NCBI GenBank assembly: GCA_963768085.1
Contig: CAVYGO010000003.1
Location: forward strand, 1,178,001-1,242,000
Length of the DNA: 64,000 bases
Direction of reading: 5' to 3'
Source of the DNA: Pukyongia sp963768085
Lineage (GTDB): Bacteria; Bacteroidota; Bacteroidia; Flavobacteriales; Flavobacteriaceae
A program made the position numbers and the translations under genes. Positions 41,228 to 50,776 of this stretch are shown one piece after another (the first letter of the stretch is position 1; each line of letters begins with the position of its first letter). Below the pieces are notes generated by a model, which made no database searches, had not been told where the DNA came from, and worked only from the letters and a program-made list of their open reading frames with translations.

Positions 41228-42898
41228 TCAATCATTAATACTATCCAGTACAGCCTCTATTAGTTCTTCTGAAATACTATCCACCGAAATACTATCCATC
41301 TCTTTAAATTCGTTCAGATCGATCTCAATTCTGTTGGGCCAGATATCCTCATCCTTCAGATTTTCCGAGCTTTTCCAGGTTTCTCCCAACTGTTCAAGTA
41401 TCGCGGATTGCCATTGCGACGGATGCTTCGCATCGATCCAGACCACGTCACGGTACTCGGTATCCACCAAGGCCAGATCGGGAGTGGCGGAACCGTCAAA
41501 TTTCTTACTGCCTTCTCGTTTAGCCGCAACCGTACAAAACACGAACATGCGCTTTCTTCCTCCAATTTCTTTGACGAATGGGCGGAATTCCACAGGTTTG
41601 TTCACATTCCAATCGTACTCTTTTCGGGATTCGATCACCTTTAAGGGCATGGCAGAAACTCCGGCAAGTCCTTCTTTCTTGGCGGCGTGATTATAGAAAT
41701 ATAAAGCATCAGTACCATCCGCAGGAATCATAACACTGAAGGACAGGCTTGTTCTTTCCTCCCCAATTGGCTCCAGTCCGAACCAATGATACAATCCACT
41801 GTAGGCATTAGTTTCCATGGTATCGAAGTCGAAATCGGTTACAAATGGCTGCATGTTCTCATCGTCTTTCAGATCAGGGATCTTGACTGCAGTTTCCATA
41901 TTCCATGGAAGCGGATCCGTGAATCCACCGAGGAATTGTATGGACTGTGCCTGGAGGCGTGATACCTTTTCTGCCAATGTATTTTGTTTAGTTAGGAAAG
42001 GGTAATTCTGAATCTCTTCCGGAGGGATATAGGTGCCCTTCCCAATGGTGATACGTTCCAGGTAATCGGTAAAATCGTGTTCTCCGGGCTCTACGATCAC
42101 AACACCGCCATACGAAGGATAAGGGAAAAAGAACCCTTTCCACTTGATCAGACTCACTACCTGAACCCACTTTCCATCGTCATTCTTCATGTAGAATACC
42201 TCGCTGGGTTCCATAGTGAAGAGTTGGAAGAAATTGAAACGTTGAACCACCGCATTATAAGTATTTCGGCTAAATGCAAGCGACTCGCCTATAGAGAAGG
42301 TCACAGGAATTCTGTTCTCACCCGAGAATCTCGGGAAAGGAGAAGTGCTTTCCACCGTGAATAATTCTTCGGTATTATCACTAATACGCTGCCAGGTGTA
42401 TTCCTTCGACGGCTGAACAGCCATGGTCCATTGATTTGTACTATCCACCCGAACCAGTTGAGGAGGAGATACCTCCTGGGTCTCACCTATAGATTCGTAG
42501 GCCATGGTCACTATGTTATTATAAGGCTGAATTCGTTCATTCCTTGTAAGCGGTAGTTCATGAATTTCGACCCGGTTAAGATTTTGAAAGACATTGTAGG
42601 TCTGCATATACGAGTACAACTGTAATTTGGAGCCAAAAAACCAAAGAGTCGCAAAAAAGGCAATGATCCCCAACATTATCATCAGGCGCCTTCCGGCACT
42701 GGGAGCACTTCTGAATTTGTGGATCGTGAATCCAAGGAACAAGCCACCAATGAGCAACATAAAAATATACTTCCGAACAAATAGCAGAGCCGGCTGATAA
42801 TCATCCCGAAGGAAAAATAATAACAGTAAGAGTATAATCCCTCCGATCACAACGATGCGACGTTGCTTACTTCCTCTTTTCCAATATGCCTTTATCAT
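41228..42898 (-). CDS. Membrane-anchored protein of unknown function, last gene of AAA+ operon
   Basis: A 556-aa protein with three N-terminal membrane helices (VVIGGIILLLLLFFLR, YIFMLLIGGLFLGFTI, MIMLGIIAFFATLWFFG). A ~430-residue soluble beta-rich domain follows (TMAYESIGETQEVSPPQLVR, FPYPSYGGVVIVEPGEHDF, GLYHWFGLEPIGEERTSL), ending in an acidic C-terminus (DSISVDSISEELIEAVLDSI). The topology suggests that the large domain faces one side, tethered by the helices. It is 34 nt after the 173-aa membrane gene. I do not recognise the family. It completes the six-gene operon 49132-41228. Confidence 0.55.
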   Translation of the reverse strand: MIKAYWKRGSKQRRIVVIGGIILLLLLFFLRDDYQPALLFVRKYIFMLLIGGLFLGFTIHKFRSAPSAGRRLMIMLGIIAFFATLWFFGSKLQLYSYMQTYNVFQNLNRVEIHELPLTRNERIQPYNNIVTMAYESIGETQEVSPPQLVRVDSTNQWTMAVQPSKEYTWQRISDNTEELFTVESTSPFPRFSGENRIPVTFSIGESLAFSRNTYNAVVQRFNFFQLFTMEPSEVFYMKNDDGKWVQVVSLIKWKGFFFPYPSYGGVVIVEPGEHDFTDYLERITIGKGTYIPPEEIQNYPFLTKQNTLAEKVSRLQAQSIQFLGGFTDPLPWNMETAVKIPDLKDDENMQPFVTDFDFDTMETNAYSGLYHWFGLEPIGEERTSLSFSVMIPADGTDALYFYNHAAKKEGLAGVSAMPLKVIESRKEYDWNVNKPVEFRPFVKEIGGRKRMFVFCTVAAKREGSKKFDGSATPDLALVDTEYRDVVWIDAKHPSQWQSAILEQLGETWKSSENLKDEDIWPNRIEIDLNEFKEMDSISVDSISEELIEAVLDSIND

Positions 42899-42932
42899 GA
42901 TGCGCTTTTTAGTTATTATTATACGTTACTAA

Positions 42933-43454
42933 TCAATTGATCATCCCTTTATCCTTCAGCCGGTCCCGGGCACTTTTCTTCTCACTGTCTTCGGGTTTTT
43001 CCGATGAATTTTCTTCAGCCGTTGGTTCAGGTTCTATATCCTCTCTGAGGTCTTCCACAAAATCCTTTCCTTTTTCCACAGCCTTTTCCAGGTTCTTTTT
43101 AAGATTCTCTTTTCTCAATCCTTCCGAAGTAAAAATAAAAGCCGAAGCAATGTAGGTACCGATAAGCGTTCCTACGATAGCCGAAACAAAATACTGGAAG
43201 AAAATAACATTGATAGGCGTGGCAAAACTTATAAGGGCTCCAACCAAAACAAATATCAGCGTGATCCAGACCAGTCTCATTAAAAAGACCTGTTTATGAA
43301 CAAATCCTTTATCATTGTCCGTTTTCATCTGCAATTCCTTGGAATGCATCATATGATTAAAAAAACGATACAGACGGTTACTCTTCGACTCGCGCCAGTA
43401 AATTATAATTCCGAATAGGATTGCGATAACAAATACGATTATTTCAAATGTCAT
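42933..43454 (-). CDS. Small membrane protein with acidic/charged tail (AAA+ operon)
   Basis: A 173-aa protein with an N-terminal helix (IIVFVIAILFGIIIYW) and two central ones (WITLIFVLVGALISFATPI, IFFQYFVSAIVGTLIGTYIA). The C-terminal ~60 residues are highly charged (KKNLEKAVEKGKDFVEDLRE, EDIEPEPTAEENSSEKPEDS, KSARDRLKDKGM) and should be cytosolic. Its ATG overlaps the stop of the preceding gene (43451-43454, ATGA), a sign of translational coupling. Family not recognised; in this operon it may recruit the AAA+ and coiled-coil proteins to the membrane. Confidence 0.55.
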   Translation of the reverse strand: MTFEIIVFVIAILFGIIIYWRESKSNRLYRFFNHMMHSKELQMKTDNDKGFVHKQVFLMRLVWITLIFVLVGALISFATPINVIFFQYFVSAIVGTLIGTYIASAFIFTSEGLRKENLKKNLEKAVEKGKDFVEDLREDIEPEPTAEENSSEKPEDSEKKSARDRLKDKGMIN

Positions 43455-44701
43455 GATGCGTGGTTTTGGTTGTTTTTAAGAATGCGGTCTATTACCCAGT
43501 CCTGATAGCCATCTGGCCAGGTAAGATAGGTCTCGAAAAATTGTTTCTTGTCGTACCAGTACAAGTGTAGTGGATCAACGGGAACGATCTTGGTGAGTAA
43601 TTTCCAGATCAATTCTCTATGCTCTTCCTCAAGTGATGAATGTGGTTGAAGCAGTGCTTTAACATAAAGTGGATCAACTACGTCGTCTATCTTAAGTTCA
43701 CGTTCAACGATTTTACGCTGATTGTAAAGTTCGACACTCATAAGTCTTTTCTTAGCATCGATACCCATCTCATTCAGATACTTCTTGAATAACATCGGAC
43801 TCTCAAGAACTTCCGAAATTGGGTGTTTACAATTTTTCAGTTGTTGAACAAAAAGTTGCTTCTTAATTCGTTCATATCGCTTTGACTTGGCAGATTTCTT
43901 AATATCGAATTCAGCAATAAGATGATTTACCAGGGTTGCCGTTAATTCGTTATGTCCAATATGAAACAAAGTTACATCGTGAACGGTATCCTTGATCGCG
44001 TTATTGAAGGTTTCCTCAGATTCAAAAATAATGATATCGTTTATGAAATCTCTAAGCACAAATATCCCGCCGAAAGCCTTGGTATAGAAAGAACTGATCT
44101 TTAATTTTAAAGGGTCAAGTTCCAGTTTTCTGTCTCTCAGATCTCCAAATTTCATAGCCGATTCCAGGAGCTTGTTATGGATATCGCGATTGATGAAATT
44201 GTTGCCCGTATTAAACTCATCAACTAACTCCAATTGCTCCTTCTGCTTTTTAGCAAGATCGTTCAAGATCCTGAAACTTACTGTGAGTTGTTTGTAACGC
44301 AGCAGATCGAAAGGTTCGTAATACGTATCTATATGTTGATCCAGATGAATACATATTGCAGCATCCTTGGTAATATCTCTGATTTCTTTCGCATAAGCTG
44401 CAAATACGGTAGTCATGATATCCCGATCGAAACTATGAAATGGCATATGTACCGGATTCCCTTCCTGGTTTGGTGAGATAATGATTGCGTTCGAATTTGC
44501 TTCTCCTATATTCAGATAGTACGGATTATTTTTTTCTTCAGCGATCTCCGGGCTCCAGCCCATGCCGTCCAAATGAAATGTCTTCAATGCAGTGGGTTCC
44601 ATACCCAGAATTGCCAGGCATCCATTGTATCGCTCTGCCAATGATCCAGAAACTGAGACCAGTTCCCTTCCAAATAATCCCGCTGCCTTTAATTTATCCA
44701 T
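43451..44701 (-). CDS. 416-aa cytosolic protein of unknown function (AAA+ operon; possibly DUF6638)
   Basis: No signal peptide or membrane segment. The N-terminal part has YNGCLAILGMEPTALKTFHL and NIGEANSNAIIISPNQEGNP. The rest is mostly helical with FLHIG-like loops (DVTLFHIGHNELTATLVNHL) and ends DPLHLYWYDKKQFFETYLTW. From memory it resembles the Bacteroidota family DUF6638, but I could not verify that. The start ATG shares its A with the stop TAA of the AAA+ gene (TAATG at 44701), and its stop overlaps the next gene. Such tight coupling suggests a stoichiometric complex with the ATPase. Confidence 0.6.
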   Translation of the reverse strand: MDKLKAAGLFGRELVSVSGSLAERYNGCLAILGMEPTALKTFHLDGMGWSPEIAEEKNNPYYLNIGEANSNAIIISPNQEGNPVHMPFHSFDRDIMTTVFAAYAKEIRDITKDAAICIHLDQHIDTYYEPFDLLRYKQLTVSFRILNDLAKKQKEQLELVDEFNTGNNFINRDIHNKLLESAMKFGDLRDRKLELDPLKLKISSFYTKAFGGIFVLRDFINDIIIFESEETFNNAIKDTVHDVTLFHIGHNELTATLVNHLIAEFDIKKSAKSKRYERIKKQLFVQQLKNCKHPISEVLESPMLFKKYLNEMGIDAKKRLMSVELYNQRKIVERELKIDDVVDPLYVKALLQPHSSLEEEHRELIWKLLTKIVPVDPLHLYWYDKKQFFETYLTWPDGYQDWVIDRILKNNQNHAS

Positions 44702-45744
44702 TAATTTTCTTCATCTTCGAAGCGTTTTCTGGCTTCCATTTGTACATTCATATCGTGCAGACGTTGATCTACTTTACGCTTGAAATCCGTATCGGCGATC
44801 GTAGCCACATTATCGAGATAACGCACTACTTCCTGCCGTCTGATATCGGTAAAGCTAAGCCCTTTCATATTCTGTTTCATCAATTCCTGAAGCATACCAT
44901 ATTTAGTATCGTAGTCCTTTTTGAAATATGCCTCCGCATCCTCGAACCACTCCTTAGGCAGATCGAAATCGGTGAGGCGCAATGATACCGCACTTTGGAT
45001 GTTTCGTATATCCCTGGAAGAGAAGAATGGGAAAGATTTCTGAATGTTCTTATACAATTCCGCATAGAACAAATGCTCGGAATCTTTATGTTTATACGCT
45101 GTCTGTTCGTATATCGCTAAAACCCGTTCCTCGGTTGGTTTTTCTGTTTGCTGAAGTATTTCTCCGAGATTTTTAGCGAGTCCTTGCTCACTTAGGTACG
45201 TATATTTCTCAGGTCCCTGCATATTTACAAAACCGGGCATTGTCTTTTCAATTTTACGCCACCACAGATAATCCTGATCTACAAAATCCGGAATAGTACG
45301 TGCTCCATCAATCTTAAATCTACCCTGAACACGGGAGATCACCGCCTTGTCCAGCATCTCGGGCAGGTTGGTAAATAGTCCGATAGAACTGTTACCGTAA
45401 TTTACCGCATAAGCACCTTCGGTATATCGTAAAAAGACCCCTATCACCTCCTTAACACCTGCCGAAACTCCTTGAGCGGTTCGTTCCTGCAGATTATTTT
45501 CGGCGTCGTCGATAGGAGCAAAGATCAATTTGCCAGGATCCTGTAATGGTTTCATCCATTGTACCATTTTTTCCGCAGATCCACCCTGAAAGGTGGATAT
45601 CAACGTATCGGGCATAGGGTGGAACAGAAACGGTATGTCCAGGTTATCACAATGCTCTTTTAACCTTGTGGCGATAGCCGCAATCAGCATACTTTTTCCA
45701 GTACCCGGGAATTCCATATCCCATAAATACAGGCATAAAACCAC
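44701..45744 (-). pseudogene. AAA+ ATPase, C-terminal fragment (frameshifted gene)
   Basis: This reading begins just before the Walker A motif, EFPGTGKSMLIAAIATRL. The expected GIPGTGKS is created if one C is removed from CCCGGG at 45704-45709. It keeps the rest of an AAA+ module: Walker B LIFAPIDDAENN, sensor-1 IGLFTNLPE and an arginine-finger-like SRVQGRFKI. A helical C-terminal region follows (FPFFSSRDIRNIQSAV, SLRLTDFDLPKEWFEDAE). Its apparent 'start' at 45744 is an artefact of the frameshift. With the N-terminal fragment and two single-base corrections the gene would be 654 aa (46667-44701). It is either a recently broken gene or a sequencing error. Confidence 0.7.
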
Positions 45745-45785
45745 CTAATTCCTGGAAGGGATTCTTTTTGGTTGAAAAATCATAA

Positions 45786-46667
45786 CTAAGAAGTCGCTCG
45801 GTTAGCCGTGCGCGCAAAGTGCTTCGCATCGCGATTTCCGACGATCTCTTCAAACTGAATTTTGTTGAATTCAACACTCTTTGCGGTACCTTCATACACA
45901 TTTTCCCAACCCGAAACGGCAAAATCACTTTTCTCCAGTTTATAGGTTCGGTCGGTAATGGTTTCGGTATATTCCAAAGAACCTAATCGCAATTGGATCT
46001 CGGCTATCACAGCCTCGAAGAAAACGACGGTAAAATCCACCACATCGGAATCATTGGTTATGATCTCCGGATGATTTAAATATTTATCATAATAGAAAAG
46101 CATACAGGAGATTCCCTTGATGGGCGACATCAGAGATATTTCGGGAATCCCGGCGAACTTATTCTTTAATACGCTAAGATCATCGGAAGCCACAGGTTTT
46201 AGATCGTACAGTATTCTGTATGCTGTACCAAATATCATAAAGGCTGTCGCTGTGTGTTGTTTGGAATCGAATTCCCTTCGTTGCGAACCATCCAGTGTAC
46301 TTTTTCGTTCATTCAGTGCAGACAAACCGGAAGCATCCCCATAACTGTCTTTTAACCAGATACCCATCGTTAACCCTTCCTGTAATGCGAATAGTGCACG
46401 ATTCAGTTTAAGGGGGATAGCTACAGATTCTGGCAATAGTCTCTTTTTCAGCGCCAGTATAGATTTTGATACCGAAGTCACATTAGAGGTGCTGTTCCCG
46501 GTTGCCTTAGAGAGGTATAATAATATGGAGTCGTCTTTGGTGTTCTTGTCACGATTTTTTGCTTTATAACTTTGGTCCCATTGAACTCCTTTTAAATACG
46601 AGGTGGCCTCTTCACGAAGGGCATCTAATTCTGCGGTTTTAATGGGAAAAGTGGTGTTGTGTTCCAT
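45786..46667 (-). pseudogene. AAA+ ATPase, N-terminal fragment (frameshifted gene)
   Basis: 293 codons from ATG 46667 (MEHNTTFPIKTAELDALREE), mostly helical, ending out of frame as HFARTANRATS. Around 45805-45815 one extra base shifts the frame. In the neighbouring frame the protein continues as RLTERLLSYDFSTKKNPFQE and FMPVFMGYGIPG up to the Walker A motif, where a second shift occurs. This fragment is the N-terminal adaptor domain of the ATPase encoded in 44701-45744. It begins 1 nt after the stop of the 350-aa gene, so it belongs to the same operon. Confidence 0.7.
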
Positions 46668-46668
46668 A

Positions 46669-47721
46669 TTATATTTTTAAGGCGGGTATTTCAATGGGTT
46701 CTTTTTCTAGCTTGTGAATCTCCTCCGGGATCCGGTCGTACAATAACTGAATTAACCGGTGGGAACAAAACACATACTTTTTTGGTTTGTGAGAATCCCA
46801 GATTTGCATATGTTGACGGTTAAACAGGCTTCCTTCGGTAATTTTACCGGTAGAAACGAGGTCATCGATGGTCAATGAAACCGCATAGGTAGATAGATCC
46901 AGTACTTTGTTCACAATACCTTCCAGCACGACATGCGTTATAGTGAGTTCGTCTTTTGCGAATACGTTATGCAGGGGACCCAGATCTATTTTCCTGAATT
47001 TTTTTGGCAATACCTTCGGAAGTCTTTTATCGATAGCATAGGCCAGGTTGTCCAGATTCATATCCCTATCGGCAACTGCTTCAAGAACCTCATAGATCTT
47101 TTTAGTGTATTCTTTAAGATCTGTTTTATAAAGATCAAAATACATAAAGCAGATAAATGGACGATTATAAGAAACATCATAAAAAGACCAGCTCACTAAA
47201 TATGGAGCTTCCGGGTTATTCTTAATGGTAATGATTTTTCCCTGAACGAATTTCCTGAAAATATAATTCCTTTCTACCGATGTATAATAAACAATGGATG
47301 CGGCCTGTTCAAGCTTTCGTTTGGTTACGGGTTTTTTATTTTTCAATAAGGTTTCGAGAAACTCCGCTTTTAACACCTCAGGATCAGGTAATCGGCTAAT
47401 ATGTTCATTCTTCAATTCCAGGTCATTGATGAGGTACCTGAATTCGAGGTAATTCGGAAATCCGGACTCCGTAAGGTCGATCTTCATCTTTTCTTCCTCA
47501 TCGTACAGATATTTAACCCTGAAAGACTCTAAGGAATAGGCCAGTAACTCACAATATTGTTCGATAAACGATACTTCCATTGCGTTACACATATCATTCG
47601 CCGTGATGCTTTTTACCAGTGATTCGAATGCATGCGACACGATCTTAAAGTATACCGAATACTGCTCTTTGGTTTCGAGCACGGCACTGTCTAAAGGTGT
47701 AACTATTTGGTTGATGGACAT
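46669..47721 (-). CDS. 350-aa protein of unknown function (AAA+ operon)
   Basis: An intact cytosolic protein, not recognised. Helical N-terminal half (SYSVYFKIVSHAFES-type segments: QYSVYFKIVSHAFESLVKS, YLEFRYLINDLELKNEHIS). The C-terminal half has more beta pattern (YLVSWSFYDVSYNRPFICFM, DELTITHVVLEGIVNKVLDL, KKYVFCSHRLIQLLYDRIP). It lies between the frameshifted coiled-coil gene (56 nt upstream) and the frameshifted AAA+ gene (1 nt downstream), yet shows no frameshift itself. The position suggests a dedicated partner of the ATPase. Confidence 0.6.
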   Translation of the reverse strand: MSINQIVTPLDSAVLETKEQYSVYFKIVSHAFESLVKSITANDMCNAMEVSFIEQYCELLAYSLESFRVKYLYDEEEKMKIDLTESGFPNYLEFRYLINDLELKNEHISRLPDPEVLKAEFLETLLKNKKPVTKRKLEQAASIVYYTSVERNYIFRKFVQGKIITIKNNPEAPYLVSWSFYDVSYNRPFICFMYFDLYKTDLKEYTKKIYEVLEAVADRDMNLDNLAYAIDKRLPKVLPKKFRKIDLGPLHNVFAKDELTITHVVLEGIVNKVLDLSTYAVSLTIDDLVSTGKITEGSLFNRQHMQIWDSHKPKKYVFCSHRLIQLLYDRIPEEIHKLEKEPIEIPALKI

Positions 47722-47777
47722 AACGTATTGAAAAACCGAAGTCTTTTATTTTTTCTGTGTTTATGTTAGGACAAAGA

Positions 47778-48323
47778 TTATCCTAAAAGGTCGTCATTGC
47801 CGGGTTCTGGCTCATCAGGTGTTTCCGAAGGCTCATCCCCTTCTGGAGCATTACCATCTCCACCTGCGGAAGAAGCGTAATATTCTTCGAATATCTCTTT
47901 CATATCAATTCCATAACGATTGGCGAAGTCCTTTTGAATTTCAGCATCCTTTTCACGAATTTCCTGAAGGGACTCTGCATAACTACCATAGACTCCCTGC
48001 ATTACTTTTTCATGTACCGGGATGTTATCCATCATTTCCTGACGGGCCTTGGCGCTGGCAGAATGCATGGCGGCCAGCGTTTGGCCAATATGTTCATCGG
48101 TCTTCACACCTAAATGCTCCAGGATGGCTGCAAATTCCTGGTCGGTTCTGGCTTTCAACGCTACCACATAACCATCGTAGTATTTGAGTCGTTCGTCGGT
48201 ATCACTTTTAAGTTTTGCCCTATGCGTCTGAAGGTTGCTTCTTAATGAAGTAAGATACCTTGATAGTAAGGTTGTGCTTATGTACGAAACTATCCTTACT
48301 GGCCGCAAGCGTGGTATAGGCAT
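47778..48323 (-). pseudogene. Coiled-coil protein, C-terminal fragment (frameshifted gene)
   Basis: The third reading of the broken coiled-coil gene. True coding begins around 48260 (YLTSLRSNLQTHRAKLKSDT); residues before that in this frame are artefact. It continues RLKYYDGYVVALKARTDQEF and HIGQTLAAMHSASAKARQEM, and ends in an acidic Pro/Glu/Asp-rich tail (GDEPSETPDEPEPGNDDLLG). The helical part resembles the style of TelA-like or 'microtubule-binding' annotated proteins of Bacteroidota, but similarity is weak. See the N-terminal and middle fragments. Confidence 0.6.
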
Positions 48324-48621
48324 TTTTCAGGCCTTCCAACTCTTCTACCTTCTGTTCTATCTGAGTGATCTTTCCAATGGCTTCGGAATAAGCCGTAGAT
48401 TGTTTATCGGCGATCTCTTCAAGTTCCTGCCTGGCCTGTTTCAACAGCGCATATTGTTCTTCAAGCTGATCTTCTGTTTCCTTTTTCTTTTCAAGTGCCT
48501 TGGTGTGGTTCTTACTAGCTTCTACAATGGCAACCTGAAGTTTATCCTCAACTTCCCTGATCTCTACTTCTCTATTTTTTAAGTCGGGAAACCGCAGCCT
48601 GACTTTTATAAGAAAGCTCAC
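48220..48621 (-). pseudogene. Coiled-coil protein, middle fragment (frameshifted gene)
   Basis: A long coiled coil in a second frame: NREVEIREVEDKLQVAIVEA, NHTKALEKKKETEDQLEEQY and KITQIEQKVEELEGLKNAYT. It joins the first frame at the A6 run 48575-48580, and it runs out near 48252-48262, where dropping one base restores the third frame. The first ~13 residues of this ORF are out of the true frame. Confidence 0.6.
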
Positions 48622-49132
48622 TCAGCAGTGTCTGAATATCGGCAGTTTCAATTCGTTGTTGAAACATTTGTTTGGCCTTCATATCGGCCTCTTCACGTGT
48701 TTTTTGTGCAGCTTTCAGTTCTGCTTCGCGTTTTTTGATCTTGGATTTTCTTCCCCATAGGTTATTCCACCAGTTATCCTTTACCTTTTCAGCATCTTCA
48801 AGCTCTAATTTCGCACGTTCTAATCTACTTTGAGCGCTATCGATCACTTTTTGCTCCGCTGCATTGAGCGTTGAGAATTTTTCGAAGATAATTCCAACTT
48901 CTTCCTGATAATCGGTTAGATCTTTAATAGCATCTAGTAATGATGCACGATCTTTTTCTGCCATACCAACTACATCGTCCAGGGTAGCATTCAATATTTT
49001 TTGCCGCATTTCCGGATCGTCTTCCTGCGCTAATTTAGATTTCATCTGGTCGACAGTCTTGCCCCAGTTAACATCTACTTTTTCCTGTTTTGAGTTGGAC
49101 TCGGTTTCTAGTAAATCAAAATCATCAGACAT
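48572..49132 (-). pseudogene. Coiled-coil protein, N-terminal fragment (frameshifted gene)
   Basis: 186 codons from ATG 49132 (MSDDFDLLETESNSKQEKVD), first gene of the six-gene operon. It holds QKILNATLDDVVGMAEKDRA, then a charged helix (LERAKLELEDAEKVKDNWWN, KREAELKAAQKTREEADMKA). The frame stops at TAG 48572-48574 directly after AAAAAA, whereas the next frame continues the coiled coil. Removing one A there and one base near 48255 yields a single 450-aa protein over 49132-47778. Intact genes elsewhere in the window (up to 980 aa) argue that these shifts are not general noise. Confidence 0.65.
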
Positions 49133-49438
49133 AGATATGGCTATTTAAGGTGTTAATTATCAAAAAATTTCGGACTGTTAATTTCGGCAAAAAAAATGAG
49201 TTGGGAAACTCTAAGACGAAATTTGGACGCTGCATTTTCGAATGTGCGATATATTAGTCGCAGATTTTGATTTTTTGTTACGCTTTCTGCGATAGCGATA
49301 GCCGGGAAGACCCCGTAAACACTTAGTGTGGAGAGAAGTCGAAGCGAATAGCACGGTCCTCCGATACAATAGTGAAGAAGCACTCTCCCAAATTAAAAAC
49401 CCGGCAAATAGCCAGGTTCTAATTAATTATAGCTGTAT
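49133..49438. other. Intergenic region holding the promoter of the six-gene operon
   Basis: No gene was found. It contains the acdh terminator (49398-49418), an imperfect palindromic stretch TTACGCTTTCTGCGATAGCG (49278-49297) of a kind often scattered in flavobacterial genomes, and A/T-rich DNA before ATG 49132 that should carry the operon promoter. Confidence 0.4.
49398..49418 (-). terminator. Terminator after the acyl-CoA dehydrogenase gene
   Basis: AACCCGGC / GCCAGGTT with a 5-nt loop (one mismatch). On the minus strand the stem is followed by TTTTTAATT, as in an intrinsic terminator, 21 nt past the stop codon. Confidence 0.65.
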
Positions 49439-50581
49439 TTAGTCTCTTAATAAACCTCTCGAGATCACCATTTTTTGAATTTCAGAAGTACCCTCATAGA
49501 TCTGCGTGATCTTTGCATCACGCATGAGCCGTTCTACATGGTATTCTTTTACAAAACCATTCCCACCATGCACCTGGACGGCCTCTACCGTCACTTCCAT
49601 GGCCACTTTAGAGGCGTATAATTTGGCCATAGCACTACTCATATCGTAGCGATTTCCCATGTCTTTATCCCAGGCTGCCTTCATTACGAGGTGTCGAGCC
49701 GCTGCGATTTCAGTGTGCATATCGGCTAATTTAAAAGCGATTGCCTGGTGGTTGCAAATTTCTGTACCAAAGGATTTTCTGATCTTAGAATAATCCCTCG
49801 CAAGTTCATAAGCACCGGATGCAATTCCCAGAGCTTGAGCCGCGATACCAATTCGGCCCCCGCTTAATGTTTTCATCGCAAATTTGAATCCGAATCCGTC
49901 TTCGCCAATTCGGTTTTCCTTAGGAACTTTTACATCGTTGAAGTTCAAAGTGTGGGTATCACTTCCACGAATACCCAACTTATCTTCCTTAGGTCCAACC
50001 TCAAATCCATCCCAGGTCTTTTCCACGATAAAGGCATTTATTCCTCTGTGTCCTTTTTCCCGGTCTGTTTGGGCCATGACCAGGTAATAATCTGCGCTAC
50101 CTCCGTTGGTAATCCAGTTTTTCGTGCCATTGAGCACATAGTGGTCGCCTTTATCAATTGCCGTGGTCCTTTGTGAGGTAGCATCACTTCCGGCTTCCGG
50201 CTCACTTAAGCAAAAGGCGCCAATCGACTCTCCTGTGGCAAGTTTGGTGAGATATTTTTCTTTCTGAGCTTCAGTTCCGTAGGTTTCAAGTCCCCAGCAG
50301 ACCAGCGAATTATTCACCGATACAATTACTGAAGAAGAGGCGTCTATCTTACTAAGTTCCTCCATGGCCAATACATAGGAAATAGTATCCATTCCGCCAC
50401 CTCCGTATTTTGGATCTACCATCATTCCCAGGAATCCCAGTTCCGCCATTTTCTTAACTTGCTCAGCTGGGAATCGTTGGTGGGTATCTCGTTCAATAAC
50501 GCCGGGAAGTAATTCGGTTTTTGCAAAATCGCGCGCTGCGTCGCGTATCATTAAGTGCTCTTCAGAAAGACTGAAATCCAT
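49439..50581 (-). CDS. Acyl-CoA dehydrogenase (short/branched-chain type)
   Basis: A 380-aa FAD enzyme that oxidises acyl-CoA to trans-2-enoyl-CoA in beta-oxidation or branched-chain catabolism. Signature 1 is GAFCLSEPEAGSDATSQRTT and signature 2 is MRDAKITQIYEGTSEIQKMV, with the catalytic base Glu363. GGRIGIAAQALGIASGAYEL and QVHGGNGFVKEYHVERLMRD bind FAD. Length and motifs are complete. Electrons pass to ETF, encoded elsewhere. It is monocistronic with a terminator at 49398. Confidence 0.93.
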   Translation of the reverse strand: MDFSLSEEHLMIRDAARDFAKTELLPGVIERDTHQRFPAEQVKKMAELGFLGMMVDPKYGGGGMDTISYVLAMEELSKIDASSSVIVSVNNSLVCWGLETYGTEAQKEKYLTKLATGESIGAFCLSEPEAGSDATSQRTTAIDKGDHYVLNGTKNWITNGGSADYYLVMAQTDREKGHRGINAFIVEKTWDGFEVGPKEDKLGIRGSDTHTLNFNDVKVPKENRIGEDGFGFKFAMKTLSGGRIGIAAQALGIASGAYELARDYSKIRKSFGTEICNHQAIAFKLADMHTEIAAARHLVMKAAWDKDMGNRYDMSSAMAKLYASKVAMEVTVEAVQVHGGNGFVKEYHVERLMRDAKITQIYEGTSEIQKMVISRGLLRD

Positions 50582-50727
50582 ATTGTGCTGCTTTTTACTA
50601 AATCCTTTTCGTAACGGTATGCAAAGATAGATTTTTGGGGTTAAAATTCAATATTATGTTGTGGATTAATTTGGATGGATTTTTTTGTTTTGCAAAAGCT
50701 CAATATTCACATATCATAGAAATAAAT

Positions 50728-50759
50728 AAACCCACGACCTGTCAAGGAAGTGGGTTTTT
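50728..50759. terminator. Terminator between the 216-aa lipoprotein and acyl-CoA dehydrogenase
   Basis: AAACCCAC (50728-50735) pairs with GTGGGTTT (50750-50757), followed by T run on the plus strand and A/T-rich DNA on the minus strand. It lies 18 nt after the stop of the 50777-51427 gene. Confidence 0.65.
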
Positions 50760-50776
50760 GGTTGAATTGAATACAT

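Noticed and set aside
48572..48580. Programmed frameshifting at the A6 run of the coiled-coil gene
   Set aside because: A slippery A6 could allow it, but the same operon has three other shifts at non-slippery sites, so mutation or sequence error explains all four more simply.
49278..49330. GC-rich stretch before the six-gene operon as a tRNA or structured RNA
   Set aside because: No cloverleaf, T-loop or terminator could be drawn; only a short imperfect palindrome is present.
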